Source of the DNA: JBBATK01 sp044228685
Lineage (GTDB): Bacteria; Bacteroidota; Ignavibacteria; Kapaibacteriales; NICIL-2
DNA length: 64,000 nucleotides
Direction: 5' to 3'
NCBI GenBank assembly: GCA_044228685.1
Contig: JBGAUL010000004.1
Location: 1 to 64,000 of the forward strand
In this document: piece after piece, positions 43,862-52,862 of the stretch
Numbering within the stretch: the stretch's first letter is position 1
Layout: every line of letters begins with the position of its first letter
The notes under the pieces: generated by a model
Databases searched by the model: none
Told to the model about the DNA's origin: nothing
The model's input: the letters and a program-made list of their open reading frames with translations, nothing else
Position numbers and translations under genes: made by a program

Positions 43862-45031
43862 TCAGCGAGTAAAGGGTTTAGCCATGTACTGCTGCGCATC
43901 AGCGTGGGAGTTTTGTGTATCAGTCCACGAAAGGACTTTTTGATACTGCATGATCGCCAGATCACGCTTGCCTTGTAAGTCGTAGATCTTGCCGACGTAG
44001 AGGTTGAGTTTAACCATAAATCCAGAAGGATCTTCATCAAGATAGCGACATGCTTCATCGCACTTGTAGAAGTACGGTAGTGCATCCTCAAGCTTTGATT
44101 TATTGAATAGGAATGTACCTAAATAGTACAATGCCTCTCGAGCTGCATAGGCGTCATATCCAAAGTGCTTCAAACGATAGTGCTCAAGGATGGCATGCCA
44201 ATGAGTTTCCGAAGAATCGACATAGCCATTTTGCAGGAGTGCAGTGGCGAACTTTCGATGAAAGAATGCATTCTGAGGATAGGCAAAGTAGAGTTCAGAG
44301 CAGACGCGCAAGTAGTCGATGGCTTGCCGTTCAAACTGGTTTCCATACACCATCTGCAGTACAACCTTTGCCTCAATTGCTGCATACCGCGCGTGCTTAG
44401 CAGCGGCTTCGAGTTGCAACACACCGAGTTTCTTGTCGCCATTCGGCAGGAAAAGCATGATGGGTTTGAGTGCGGGATAGCGTTCGGGTAAGGCAGCGGC
44501 AAAGTAGTTATAGATCCCGGTACCGAGCATGATGTCGTAATTGGACGGTGCCAATTTGTTACATGCAATAAGGATGTCGAGCGCCTCGCGCGCATCATTC
44601 GTTGCCTTCAACCAACTTTGATTTGAGGCATAGTACCGTCCTCGATAACCTAGTATCCCACCCTTGAAAAACAACCCTGCTATATCGTATTGATTCGAGT
44701 CAAGCATGCGATTACACACTTCGATGACCTTGTCGACTTTGACGAGGAATTGCTCCCCTGCTGCCTTATTTCGCTGGTCGATCTGCAATCGCCACCAATC
44801 GACCATTGCATCCATGAAATACCCGGCAGGATAATTCGGATAGAGTGCAATCACCTTCTGAAAGCAAACCGCAGCACTGTCGAAACGGGTGTTGTAGATG
44901 TAACCTGTTCCGGAAGTAATCAACGCGTCAGCATCCGAACGCATGAGCGCCCACTGAGCATCGCTTCGTTGGCAGAGACCAAGAAGTGTCAGGACAATGA
45001 CGAAAGTGTATGAACGAAGCAGAGTTCTCAT
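43862..45031 (-). CDS. Secreted TPR-like protein of unknown function
   Basis: A 389-residue protein with a signal peptide (SYTFVIVLTLLGLCQRSDAQ). The rest is alpha-helical with tetratricopeptide-like pairs, for example ALPYFYKCDEACRYL and GKIYDLQGKRDLAIMQYQKVL near the end. No catalytic motif is recognised. It is the last gene of a minus-strand run and starts 14 bases after the small HicB-like gene. Confidence 0.78.
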   Translation of the reverse strand: MRTLLRSYTFVIVLTLLGLCQRSDAQWALMRSDADALITSGTGYIYNTRFDSAAVCFQKVIALYPNYPAGYFMDAMVDWWRLQIDQRNKAAGEQFLVKVDKVIEVCNRMLDSNQYDIAGLFFKGGILGYRGRYYASNQSWLKATNDAREALDILIACNKLAPSNYDIMLGTGIYNYFAAALPERYPALKPIMLFLPNGDKKLGVLQLEAAAKHARYAAIEAKVVLQMVYGNQFERQAIDYLRVCSELYFAYPQNAFFHRKFATALLQNGYVDSSETHWHAILEHYRLKHFGYDAYAAREALYYLGTFLFNKSKLEDALPYFYKCDEACRYLDEDPSGFMVKLNLYVGKIYDLQGKRDLAIMQYQKVLSWTDTQNSHADAQQYMAKPFTR

Positions 45032-45045
45032 CGATCAGAATTCAC

Positions 45046-45276
45046 TTAAGATTGCGATGACTCATCAGCAGCTGTACTGCTCGTTACACCTTGCGCTTCA
45101 AGTTGCGCAATGTGTTCCATGATGCGTTGCTTCATCGCGTTCTCGACCTCTTCATGCTCCTCGCCCTTTATCATTTCACCGAGCTGTGGACAGTATGAGG
45201 CATAACGATTCGACATGTCGTAGCGACGAATCAAGATTTCGTAATCGAAGAGATTTGTTGATGTTGAGATTTGCAT
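45046..45276 (-). CDS. Small HicB-like protein, function unknown
   Basis: A 76-residue acidic protein (start at 45276; an ATG at 45300 is also in frame). The centre, YEILIRRYDMSNRYASYCPQLGEMIKGEEHEEVENAMKQRI, is laid out like the partial RNase H fold of HicB antitoxins and DUF1902-type proteins. There is no C-terminal DNA-binding domain and no adjacent HicA-like toxin. The resemblance is a layout match only. It lies between a glycosyltransferase gene and the TPR gene with short gaps. Confidence 0.6.
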   Translation of the reverse strand: MQISTSTNLFDYEILIRRYDMSNRYASYCPQLGEMIKGEEHEEVENAMKQRIMEHIAQLEAQGVTSSTAADESSQS

Positions 45277-45328
45277 GGAGTAACGAAATGAAAATGACAA
45301 AAACTATTTCAATAGATGTCGGCCAGAG

Positions 45329-46267
45329 CTACGACAAGTTAGTATCAGCTGCTATTGCCTTTAGAAGCTTTGTAGCTATAGCAGGTTTACGATCATATTG
45401 GTGCACAATACTGACTAGTGAACCATCATTGTTCAGAATTCGGCCTTGCTCATCACAACGAATCGCCTCATCTGCCATAAGACCCATTGTCAGTACTTCG
45501 CTCTGTGCACATTGACCAAGCGTTATAGCATCAAGTTCTTTGGTCCAAATCAGAACATTGTGGAATCCTTGATCTAAATCTAAGCGGTCTATTGTGGACG
45601 AAAGATGCTCGCACATGCTTTGCAGGTAACGTAGCATAACCGGCGTAGCACCAAAAGTTACTCCTGCGCAGGAGATAGTACAGGAGCCTAACTTCTGTAA
45701 GAGAGACGCTCCACCAATTTTTTCGATCCAGTATGCATTCCACTTATCAGACGAAATTGGGTGACCATCGGCTTCTAAGAAGCAATGCAGATTTTCATCC
45801 CAGCTCACGCCAAATACATCCTTCTGGAAAACAACGTCGCGTACGTCCGTCAACACTACCCTGTCATATTCAGCACGGTGAGATACTAGAAACTCGTAGT
45901 AATAGTAAAACCGCATCGTGCAAATACGACTGAATCTCTTGACGAAGTTGTACGCTCTTCCGTGTAAAATGTCACTGCTATTCTGCTGTCGATAAAACAG
46001 CTTCCAAAGCAGATTCATAATGGGAAAAAACCACTTCATCAAGTTGAGCTTACGCGACAGAAAAGGCAGAGTCACGAGATACTCTTTCATCGGTACAACT
46101 TCAACGTTTTTCGCTCGCAACCATTCCAAAGTGGCTTGATCTGTATCACCGGCAAAACAGACTATGTGTGCTGTAACCCCGGCAGACTTCAGACTGCGAA
46201 AAAAAATCTCAAGGTCCGCGATACCAAGCTGGCTAATCGAAAAGAATATTGCGTCACGACTTTTCAC
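45329..46267 (-). CDS. Putative GT-A-type glycosyltransferase
   Basis: A 312-residue protein with a GT-A-like plan: VVLTDVRDVVFQ near residue 140 carries the metal-binding DxD, LDLDQGFHNVLI near 230 supplies a conserved Asp-Gln, and IVHQYDR near 290 a C-terminal His. I do not recognise a specific family. It follows the O-antigen polymerase/ligase gene, so a role in the same glycan is likely. The preceding gene ends 67 bases upstream, and AAGGAG lies in that gap. Confidence 0.66.
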   Translation of the reverse strand: MKSRDAIFFSISQLGIADLEIFFRSLKSAGVTAHIVCFAGDTDQATLEWLRAKNVEVVPMKEYLVTLPFLSRKLNLMKWFFPIMNLLWKLFYRQQNSSDILHGRAYNFVKRFSRICTMRFYYYYEFLVSHRAEYDRVVLTDVRDVVFQKDVFGVSWDENLHCFLEADGHPISSDKWNAYWIEKIGGASLLQKLGSCTISCAGVTFGATPVMLRYLQSMCEHLSSTIDRLDLDQGFHNVLIWTKELDAITLGQCAQSEVLTMGLMADEAIRCDEQGRILNNDGSLVSIVHQYDRKPAIATKLLKAIAADTNLS

Positions 46268-46334
46268 TCAGACCTCTGTTTCAATAGGAACTAATACACT
46301 CATAAAAAACCCTAAACTCCTTGACAATAGCACC

Positions 46335-47738
46335 CTAGTTCGACAACAGTTTTGCTTCGTCATCATGCTTCCACTCATGCCAGTGTCGTGCAATACCAAC
46401 TGAGGCGTAGCTAAACGCCATCACAAATGCAGAGGAGCGCGCAAAAAAGACGGTATCAGTTGCGCTTCCCATGACGATACAACACAGATTAAGAAATGCG
46501 GCTAGCGCTAGCATTCGTTGAAAGTGATGAGTACTCGTTCGCATAATTACCCACGCTTCGATAACAGCATACAGCAGTGTGCCGTAGAAGATTATCGCAA
46601 AGACAATTCCAAAGCGATACACAATTGACAAATAACCATTGTGTATGTAAGGACGTGTAGTAGAGTACTTGATGATAGGCACATAAGCAGTGTACGGAGT
46701 GGCAAGTCCATAACCGCTAAGAGGTTCTTGTTCAACCAAGCGAAGAACAGCTCTCGACTCGTATATACGAGCTTGCACCGCTGCGTCTTTGGTACCTTTT
46801 CCTGACGATACCAAACGATTTACGATCGTTGCTTGAGCCAACTTTGCAATGTTCCCGAGAGCAAATGGCATTACAACAACAGGTATGGTAATAGTGATTA
46901 GCAATACAAAGCCGATACGAATTCTCTGCTCTCTTGAGACCAAGAACACAAGACCGACGCTGCAGAGTATGAGCGCGATCATGGACGTACGCGAATAGGT
47001 CAGAAAGACTCCCACTGTTGAAACCAGCGTCAAACCTGCCAATACTATCTGCCAAATTCTCCTGCGTTCGTGAACTGCAAACACCAGAAAGTAAATCGCT
47101 GTCATTAGGAATAGGAAAGGAGTACTTCTACGTCCTGCGATTTGATACGCGTATTCGGCATTTCTTGCAATGAAGAGAAACCACTGAATATTTTTTAGAA
47201 TCTGAAAAACCACGACTGCGCTCGCACAAGCTAGCAGTCTCTTAAGGTCACTTTCTTTGTTAAAATACTCTCGAATAGGAAAGAAATAGAGTGCAGCAAC
47301 ACCTACTGCCCACTCTCTCAGCCAATCTATCGCAGGCGTACCATGCGCAACGGCCACGATGACATTGAATGTTGAGTACACGAAGTACAGTACAATCAGA
47401 ATGTCGAATACCGATCGAAAAAGCGGTTTGTCGGAAATCAGAAGACGATGCGCCAGCCAAAGAAACAATGAGCCTTGAATGAAGGCACCAAGTACGACGT
47501 CAATACCGGAGGCTCCTTCGCCGGTATCAGTAAAGTACACGAGGAACGAGGCTACAACGGTGTAAATCCAAAACTGCGGATATCGAAGCCATGCAACGAG
47601 CATGAGCAATCCAAGAGGCAGCGCTAATGCAAGGAAGGTCAGATCCGTTAAAACGTAACATAGCAGGCTCATCAGTGCAACTACGATGGCACCGAAGAGA
47701 ATCGTTACCCAGGAAAAGCTACCGTTCAGATTCGGCAT
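46335..47738 (-). CDS. O-antigen ligase/polymerase family protein (WaaL/Wzy-like)
   Basis: A 467-residue polytopic protein with about twelve hydrophobic segments and a large periplasmic loop around residues 300-370. The loop has ESRAVLRLVEQEPLSGYGLATP and ends in YIHNGYLSIVYRFG, the conserved His region of O-antigen ligase/polymerase proteins. It polymerises or ligates undecaprenyl-linked glycan. Sequence does not separate ligase from polymerase, but the wzz partner next door favours polymerase. Confidence 0.82.
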   Translation of the reverse strand: MPNLNGSFSWVTILFGAIVVALMSLLCYVLTDLTFLALALPLGLLMLVAWLRYPQFWIYTVVASFLVYFTDTGEGASGIDVVLGAFIQGSLFLWLAHRLLISDKPLFRSVFDILIVLYFVYSTFNVIVAVAHGTPAIDWLREWAVGVAALYFFPIREYFNKESDLKRLLACASAVVVFQILKNIQWFLFIARNAEYAYQIAGRRSTPFLFLMTAIYFLVFAVHERRRIWQIVLAGLTLVSTVGVFLTYSRTSMIALILCSVGLVFLVSREQRIRIGFVLLITITIPVVVMPFALGNIAKLAQATIVNRLVSSGKGTKDAAVQARIYESRAVLRLVEQEPLSGYGLATPYTAYVPIIKYSTTRPYIHNGYLSIVYRFGIVFAIIFYGTLLYAVIEAWVIMRTSTHHFQRMLALAAFLNLCCIVMGSATDTVFFARSSAFVMAFSYASVGIARHWHEWKHDDEAKLLSN

Positions 47739-47745
47739 AGATCAT

Positions 47746-48933
47746 TTACAGTGTCTGTGACTGCTGAACCGTCATACGTTCTCGATATCGACTACGTATT
47801 GTTTGAATCTGGAATCGGAGTAAGAGAACTACAACCCACAAAAACTCTGCGGCAACTGTGGCACTTGCAACTATAAGCGATCTCTTTGGACGGGATTTCT
47901 TCTGCGGCGGAATAGCCTCGTCAAGAACGTACAATGACGGCGACTCCTTCGTAAGATCCAACTTGATCTGATCAAAGCTTGGAAGGAGAAATGCTTTAAT
48001 TCTCATTAACGCTTCAAGCTGTGAGTAGTACTCCAGATACGGAACTGCAGCTTTGGGTGCATCGGCTAGGGCTACATTACCAACAAAGCCTGGTGAGTGT
48101 TCGGAATTATTGACCTTCTTATGGAGTTCTTCCAGTACCCCACGCTCCCTGATAGTAACAGGATCGTCCTTACCAAATGACTGCTCCATGTACGACAAAA
48201 CAATCTCTTGTTTCATGATACTTGCTTTCATTTCGCCCAAAGCCTGTGCAGCGACTTTCACTTGATCCAGTGGTGAGAACATGAGATTCTCTTTCGAATA
48301 TTTCGCAAGCGAATCTCGCGTAGCGGCGATGCTAACATCAGTACTCTGAATTCGATCTTGAAACTGCTTATACATTATTTCAGTTTCTCGTCTATCTAAT
48401 TTTTGTGAGAGTGCGTTTGTCAGACTTATCATGTAATTGGCCATGTCAGCAGCGCGCTGCGGATCGACATCATCAACTGTCACAGTGTAATTACCTTCAG
48501 CCTCTACATTAATCGTCAAATTTTCTTCAAGCTGCTCTCTGATCTTAAACGAAGCCGTGTCTGGTAAGTCGTACACTTTAGCAAGATTGAACTTCGAGAT
48601 GACGGAATCCTTTACTTGCCGGCTCTGCAACAGAACGATCAGATCATAGCCATCGCCTTTCTTACCTCCGAGTTTCGATAAACCAAACTCTCGAAGAGTG
48701 CTGCTTACGCTACTGACAGCTGCGTCTAAGGCAGATGTTGATTTTCGTGGTGGAACAGCGCTAAGAACGGCCGTGTAATAGTTTGGTAGTTGCAGGCATA
48801 CAACGATTGACACTATTGCCGCAAGAAGTCCCACAACTATTAGCGATACCTTGTGCTTCAGCATCAGTGAGATAAAAAAGTAGCCGTCGAATGACTCCTT
48901 TTGCTTCACCTCTTTTTGTTCGCTACTGTCCAT
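47746..48933 (-). CDS. Wzz-type chain-length determinant
   Basis: A 395-residue protein: short cytoplasmic start, membrane helix (VSLIVVGLLAAIVSIVVCL, about 29-47), a long periplasmic helical region, a Pro-rich entry to the second helix (QKKSRPKRSLIVASATVAAEFLWVVVLLL, about 355-380) and a short basic tail. It lacks a tyrosine-kinase domain. The start at 48933 has AGG upstream; the frame opens at 48972. It would set glycan chain length with the neighbouring Wzy-like protein. Confidence 0.86.
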   Translation of the reverse strand: MDSSEQKEVKQKESFDGYFFISLMLKHKVSLIVVGLLAAIVSIVVCLQLPNYYTAVLSAVPPRKSTSALDAAVSSVSSTLREFGLSKLGGKKGDGYDLIVLLQSRQVKDSVISKFNLAKVYDLPDTASFKIREQLEENLTINVEAEGNYTVTVDDVDPQRAADMANYMISLTNALSQKLDRRETEIMYKQFQDRIQSTDVSIAATRDSLAKYSKENLMFSPLDQVKVAAQALGEMKASIMKQEIVLSYMEQSFGKDDPVTIRERGVLEELHKKVNNSEHSPGFVGNVALADAPKAAVPYLEYYSQLEALMRIKAFLLPSFDQIKLDLTKESPSLYVLDEAIPPQKKSRPKRSLIVASATVAAEFLWVVVLLLRFQIQTIRSRYRERMTVQQSQTL

Positions 48934-48968
48934 AATACCTGTGTAAGTGAAATGAATGAGTTTAAGGC

Positions 48969-49454
48969 TCAAATACTCGAGTTTTTTGCACGTGAATCAG
49001 TTGCCAACTTCTGCTTATACGCAACCATCTTTTCACACAATACTGCATCACTACTCGCAAGTATCTGCACTGCGAGCAGTCCGGCGTTCTTTCCGCCACC
49101 TATTGCAACTGTGGCAACCGGTACGCCGGCTGGCATTTGAACGATAGAATAGAGTGAGTCAACGCCTTGAAGATGCTTGGATGGAATCGGAACGCCAATG
49201 ACCGGTAATGGTGAATGCGAGGCAGTCATGCCGGGTAAATGCGCAGCGCCGCCGGCGCCAGCTACAATGACCTTTATACCGCGTTCGTGTGCTGTCCGTG
49301 CGTACTCGGCCATATCATCGGGTGTACGATGTGCTGAGACGATGCGCAGTTCGTATGGGACGCCAAATTCGTCACATACCAGTGCCGCTTCGCGCATGAC
49401 ATCTAGATCTGAATCACTTCCCATTATGATACCAACGAGTGCAGTGCTGTTCAT
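48969..49454 (-). CDS. purE: N5-carboxyaminoimidazole ribonucleotide mutase (class I PurE)
   Basis: It converts N5-CAIR to CAIR in purine synthesis. Length 161. MGSDSDLDVM, VSAHRTPDDM and GAGGAAHLPGMTASHSPLPVIGVP cover the phosphate and nucleotide sites. The start at 49454 gives the family N-terminus; the open frame further upstream overlaps engB. The purK partner is not nearby. It lies 34 bases after engB. Confidence 0.95.
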   Translation of the reverse strand: MNSTALVGIIMGSDSDLDVMREAALVCDEFGVPYELRIVSAHRTPDDMAEYARTAHERGIKVIVAGAGGAAHLPGMTASHSPLPVIGVPIPSKHLQGVDSLYSIVQMPAGVPVATVAIGGGKNAGLLAVQILASSDAVLCEKMVAYKQKLATDSRAKNSSI

Positions 49455-49488
49455 TGAGTTTTGCTGTGAGTTCACAATTCTATTTGAA

Positions 49489-50085
49489 TTAGCGTAAGGG
49501 CGGAACCAATCGTTTGAAAGCGCCGATGATATTTTCTCGACCAATTCGATGAGGAACAGAAAACGGAATCACGCCTTGGCAATAGGTGCATTGGGATACC
49601 AATTGCTCTATCTGTTCCAAACGCTCAGCAGCCATTTTAACGCTGATCTTATCGGTCTTTGTCAATAGAATCAAGTACGGCTTTGAATTGAGTTCGAGTG
49701 TTTCGATGCATTGTAAATCAACCGGCTGTGGATCGTGTCTGGAATCAACAAGCACACAGACCAGCTTTAGCTGTTCACGATTCAGCAAGTAATCCCAAAC
49801 CAGACCATGCCAGCGCTCGCGCTCTTCGCGCGAAACTTTGGCGTATCCAAATCCGGGAACGTCGACAAACATCCAGCGAGATTCAACCGGGAAGAAGTTG
49901 ATCTGACGTGTTTTCCCGGGAGTTGAACTGACTTTCGCCATGCTTTTATCTTGCACGACAAAGTTAAGCAGAGAGGACTTCCCAACATTTGAGCGACCGA
50001 TGAAGGCAATCTCAGGTAAAGCTGAGTCCGGAAAATCATCCGTCCCTGCTGCTCCTTTAAGAAAACCCGATTGTAGTGATTTCAC
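49489..50085 (-). CDS. engB: Ribosome-biogenesis GTPase EngB (YihA/YsxC)
   Basis: A GTPase needed for late 50S assembly. Length 198. G1 GRSNVGKSS is at residues 30-38, followed by the switch region STPGKTRQINFF, G3 DVPGFGYAK, and G4 LTKTDK near 140. The N-terminus MKSLQSGFLKGAAGTDDFP is short. It is separated from rplQ by the superoperon terminator. Confidence 0.95.
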   Translation of the reverse strand: MKSLQSGFLKGAAGTDDFPDSALPEIAFIGRSNVGKSSLLNFVVQDKSMAKVSSTPGKTRQINFFPVESRWMFVDVPGFGYAKVSREERERWHGLVWDYLLNREQLKLVCVLVDSRHDPQPVDLQCIETLELNSKPYLILLTKTDKISVKMAAERLEQIEQLVSQCTYCQGVIPFSVPHRIGRENIIGAFKRLVPPLR

Positions 50086-50153
50086 GGTGCTGTGTTTGAG
50101 GAATTGATCGTGAGGATCGGCGCTTTTGTGTAAGCGTCAGACTTGCTATAAAC

Positions 50154-50185
50154 AAAAAACACCAGGACGAAACATCCCGGTGTTT
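50154..50185 (-). terminator. Terminator of the ribosomal superoperon
   Basis: On the minus strand AAACACC and GGTGTTT bracket an imperfect inner pairing and an A-rich loop (50157-50185), followed by a T tract extending into TTTTTTG. It lies about 20 bases beyond the rplQ stop. Confidence 0.75.
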
Positions 50186-50205
50186 GTTTTTCGTTTCCTT
50201 TTCAA

Positions 50206-50862
50206 TTATTCATCCGCATCAGCTGAGCTTGAGTCAGCTGCAGGAGCGTCTGATGCCGGTGCATCCACATCAGGAGCAACATCAGCTGACTCAACTGCTG
50301 AATCAACTTCAGCTTCTTCAACAGCAGCGACAGGTGCGTCGTCAACAACTGTTGCTACCGGAGTAGAATCAGTTGCTGTTGCCTTTGGAGCTGCAGCTTT
50401 CTTTGCAGCCGGCTTACGCTTTTTGTCACGAGTTGAGACAACGCCATCTTGCTTTGCAGCCCAGTCTACGAGTTGGATGATAGCTTCTTCGGCTCCATCA
50501 CCACGACGTTGACCCAGCTTGATGATGCGGGTGTATCCACCTTCGCGCTCTAACACTGAAGGAGCGATATCATCAAAGAGGAACTGAAGAGCCTTCTTAT
50601 CACGGATGATTTTGGCAACTTCACGACGTGCGTGCACATCGACGTGACCGTCAGGAAATGCGCCATTGCGCTCCTTGACAAACGCGATTTTCGCACGTGT
50701 GATCAGTTTCTCCACGAATGGACGTAGTTCTTTGGCTTTAGCCAAGGTCGTACGAATACTCTTGGAATCATGAATGATGAGCGAAGTGGCCAGATTGCTA
50801 AGCAAAGCCTGACGGTGACTCAGGGTTCTGCCAAGTTTACGACCCGATACTAAGTGTCTCAT
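50206..50862 (-). CDS. rplQ: Ribosomal protein L17 with acidic C-terminal tail
   Basis: The first 120 residues are a normal L17: MRHLVSGRKLGRTLSHRQALL, then the RAKIAFVKER and REGGYTRIIKLGQRRGDGAE segments. Residues 120-145 add a KKRKPAAKKAAAPK basic patch, and the last 70 are Ala/Asp/Glu/Val-rich with almost no positive charge. At 218 residues it is far longer than the usual 120-160. The tail would project from the ribosome surface near the exit-tunnel side. It is the last gene of the superoperon. Confidence 0.96.
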   Translation of the reverse strand: MRHLVSGRKLGRTLSHRQALLSNLATSLIIHDSKSIRTTLAKAKELRPFVEKLITRAKIAFVKERNGAFPDGHVDVHARREVAKIIRDKKALQFLFDDIAPSVLEREGGYTRIIKLGQRRGDGAEEAIIQLVDWAAKQDGVVSTRDKKRKPAAKKAAAPKATATDSTPVATVVDDAPVAAVEEAEVDSAVESADVAPDVDAPASDAPAADSSSADADE

Positions 50863-50897
50863 AAAATCTCGTCTGTATTATCGTTGTTTTCGTTCGT

Positions 50898-51923
50898 TCA
50901 GTTTGCTTCGACCGGTTTCGGAACATCCTTGAGATACTTCTCGACGTTCATTCCAAATACCAATCCCATTCCCTTTACTGTCTCGGTCAACTCAGAGAGT
51001 GACTTACGACCGAAGTTTCTAAACTTCAGTAGATCTGTCTCATTGAGTATTACGAGTTCAGCAACTGTTTTGATATTTGCTGCTTTCAAACAATTGTGAG
51101 CGCGTACTGAGAGTTCCAGGTCATCGACTTGTGTCTCGAGGAGACGACGAATCTTCTGGAATTCTGCTGACTTCGATTCTTCTTCAACCGGGTCACTGGT
51201 TTGCTTTGCAGCTCCATCAGACTTTTGGCTGAAATCAAAACCTACAAAGAGGTTGATGTGATCCAACAAGATCTTTGAAGCTTGTTGAACTGCTTCCAGA
51301 GCCGGGATGCTGCCATCGGTTGTCACATCGAGGATCAAGCGCTCATAGTCAGTTTTTTGACCAACGCGGAACGGCTCGACATTATAAATCACATTCTTAA
51401 TCGGTGTAAAGATCGAGTCGATCGGAATCATGCCAACCGGATAATCGGTTGTCACGTGTTCTTCTGCCGGAATGTATCCTTTTCCTTTTGCAATGCGAAG
51501 TTCTACATCGAACTCAGCATCGTGTGCGAGAGTTGCGATGTGGTGTGTCGGATCCAAAACGCTAACATTTGCTGAAGCATTTTGAATTGATCCGGCTGTC
51601 CATGTGCCTGGTCCCTTGACCTTGAAAGAAACTCTAGTTGGTTTTGTGTCATCCATGCTCAAACGAACTTCTTTGAGGTTCAGGATGATTTCGCTCATGT
51701 CTTCTACGACACCGGCGATAGTTTGGAATTCATGGACAACACCACTGATTTTAACTCCAACTATTGCTGCCCCGTGGATGGAAGAGAGGATGACGCGACG
51801 CAGGGCATTGCCCACGGTTACGCCGTAGCCTTCCTCGAGCGGTTGCAATGCGAATTTTCCGTGATACAACGATCCGGTGTCATCCGTCATTACACGCTCT
51901 GGCATTTGCATAGTTGTATTCAT
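50898..51923 (-). CDS. rpoA: RNA polymerase alpha subunit
   Basis: It assembles core RNA polymerase and contacts UP elements and activators. Length 341. The N-terminal domain has GKFALQPLEEGYGVTVGNALRRVILSSI-type sequence (around residues 22-50). The C-terminal domain starts near 260 and includes DDLELSVRAHNCLKAANI and LRKFRNFGRKSLSEL-like LLKFRNFG. It is preceded by 95 bases containing a perfect hairpin rather than rpsD. Confidence 0.97.
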   Translation of the reverse strand: MNTTMQMPERVMTDDTGSLYHGKFALQPLEEGYGVTVGNALRRVILSSIHGAAIVGVKISGVVHEFQTIAGVVEDMSEIILNLKEVRLSMDDTKPTRVSFKVKGPGTWTAGSIQNASANVSVLDPTHHIATLAHDAEFDVELRIAKGKGYIPAEEHVTTDYPVGMIPIDSIFTPIKNVIYNVEPFRVGQKTDYERLILDVTTDGSIPALEAVQQASKILLDHINLFVGFDFSQKSDGAAKQTSDPVEEESKSAEFQKIRRLLETQVDDLELSVRAHNCLKAANIKTVAELVILNETDLLKFRNFGRKSLSELTETVKGMGLVFGMNVEKYLKDVPKPVEAN

Positions 51924-51971
51924 ACTTTTCTTACGATTGATAGTTATTAAAATTCATCAATGGACCACCGA

Positions 51972-51987
51972 GCCATGTGGACATGGC
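51972..51987. repeat. Perfect inverted repeat upstream of rpoA
   Basis: GCCATGT-GG-ACATGGC, 7-bp arms with a 2-base centre, in the 95-base gap between rpsK and rpoA where rpsD lies in most related operons. The two-base centre makes an RNA hairpin with such a loop strained, so a DNA operator or a partly opened hairpin is possible. No T tract follows. Confidence 0.55.
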
Positions 51988-52018
51988 ATCGAGGAGCAAG
52001 CACGAAGGCGAACTGCGA

Positions 52019-52405
52019 TTAGACGCGACGACGCTTCGGCGGACGACATCCATTATGTGGGATGGGTGTTTTGTCCATGATGGATAAGACTTCCAGGCCG
52101 GCTGAGGCCAATGCGCGAATTGCCGCTTCGCGACCTGATCCCGGTCCGCGTACACTAACATCAACCTTGCGCAGACCCATTTCAAAGGCCTCGCGAGCTG
52201 CTTTTTCAGATGCGACTTGAGCAGCATAAGGAGTGTTTTTCTTCGAACCACGGAAACCGTTACGTCCTGCAGACGACCACGTTAACACGTTGCCATACGA
52301 ATCGGCAATCGTGACGATAACGTTGTTGAATGTTGCACGGATGAACGCCTTACCATGGACGTCGGCGACAATTTTGCGTTTTACTTTTCTTTTTGCGGCT
52401 GCCAT
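52019..52405 (-). CDS. rpsK: Ribosomal protein S11
   Basis: A platform protein of the 30S subunit. Length 128. VHGKAFIRATFNNVIVTIAD, GSGREAAIRAL and the C-terminal TPIPHNGCRPPKRRRV are typical. It follows rpsM by 71 bases; rpsD does not follow. Confidence 0.97.
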   Translation of the reverse strand: MAAAKRKVKRKIVADVHGKAFIRATFNNVIVTIADSYGNVLTWSSAGRNGFRGSKKNTPYAAQVASEKAAREAFEMGLRKVDVSVRGPGSGREAAIRALASAGLEVLSIMDKTPIPHNGCRPPKRRRV

Positions 52406-52476
52406 TCTGTTGCTGAGATTATTAATGAATCAGATAAAACCAACCCACATGCTTTGATAACAAAGCATCGATTCGA

Positions 52477-52854
52477 TTACTTGCGAGCTGCCTTCTTCTT
52501 GCCGGCAACTGTCTTTCTGCGACCCTTACGAGTACGAGAATTTGTACGAGTCCGTTGTCCACGTACTGGCAAGCCTTTACGATGACGAAGTCCACGATAT
52601 GAACCAATATCCATCAAACGTTTGATGTTCAGCTGGATTTCGCTGCGGAGTTGACCTTCAACCTTGTAGTCACTCACAGCTGTGCGAATTCTGGCGATTT
52701 CTTCGTCAGTCCAATTCTGGACGCGTTTGCTTTCGTCAATACCGGCTTTCGCCAATACTTCCTTAGCTACGGTGTTTCCAATCCCAAAGATGTAGGTCAG
52801 ACTAATGACCCCACGCTTGTTACGGGGAAGATCGATACCTGCAATACGTGCCAT
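52477..52854 (-). CDS. rpsM: Ribosomal protein S13
   Basis: A 30S head protein that contacts the 50S subunit and P-site tRNA. Length 125. MARIAGIDLPRNKRGVISLTYIFGIG, the HhH-like region, YRGLRHRKGLPVRGQRTRTNSRTRKG and the basic tail are typical. It lies eight bases after rpmJ. Confidence 0.97.
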   Translation of the reverse strand: MARIAGIDLPRNKRGVISLTYIFGIGNTVAKEVLAKAGIDESKRVQNWTDEEIARIRTAVSDYKVEGQLRSEIQLNIKRLMDIGSYRGLRHRKGLPVRGQRTRTNSRTRKGRRKTVAGKKKAARK

Positions 52855-52862
52855 AATTCTCC

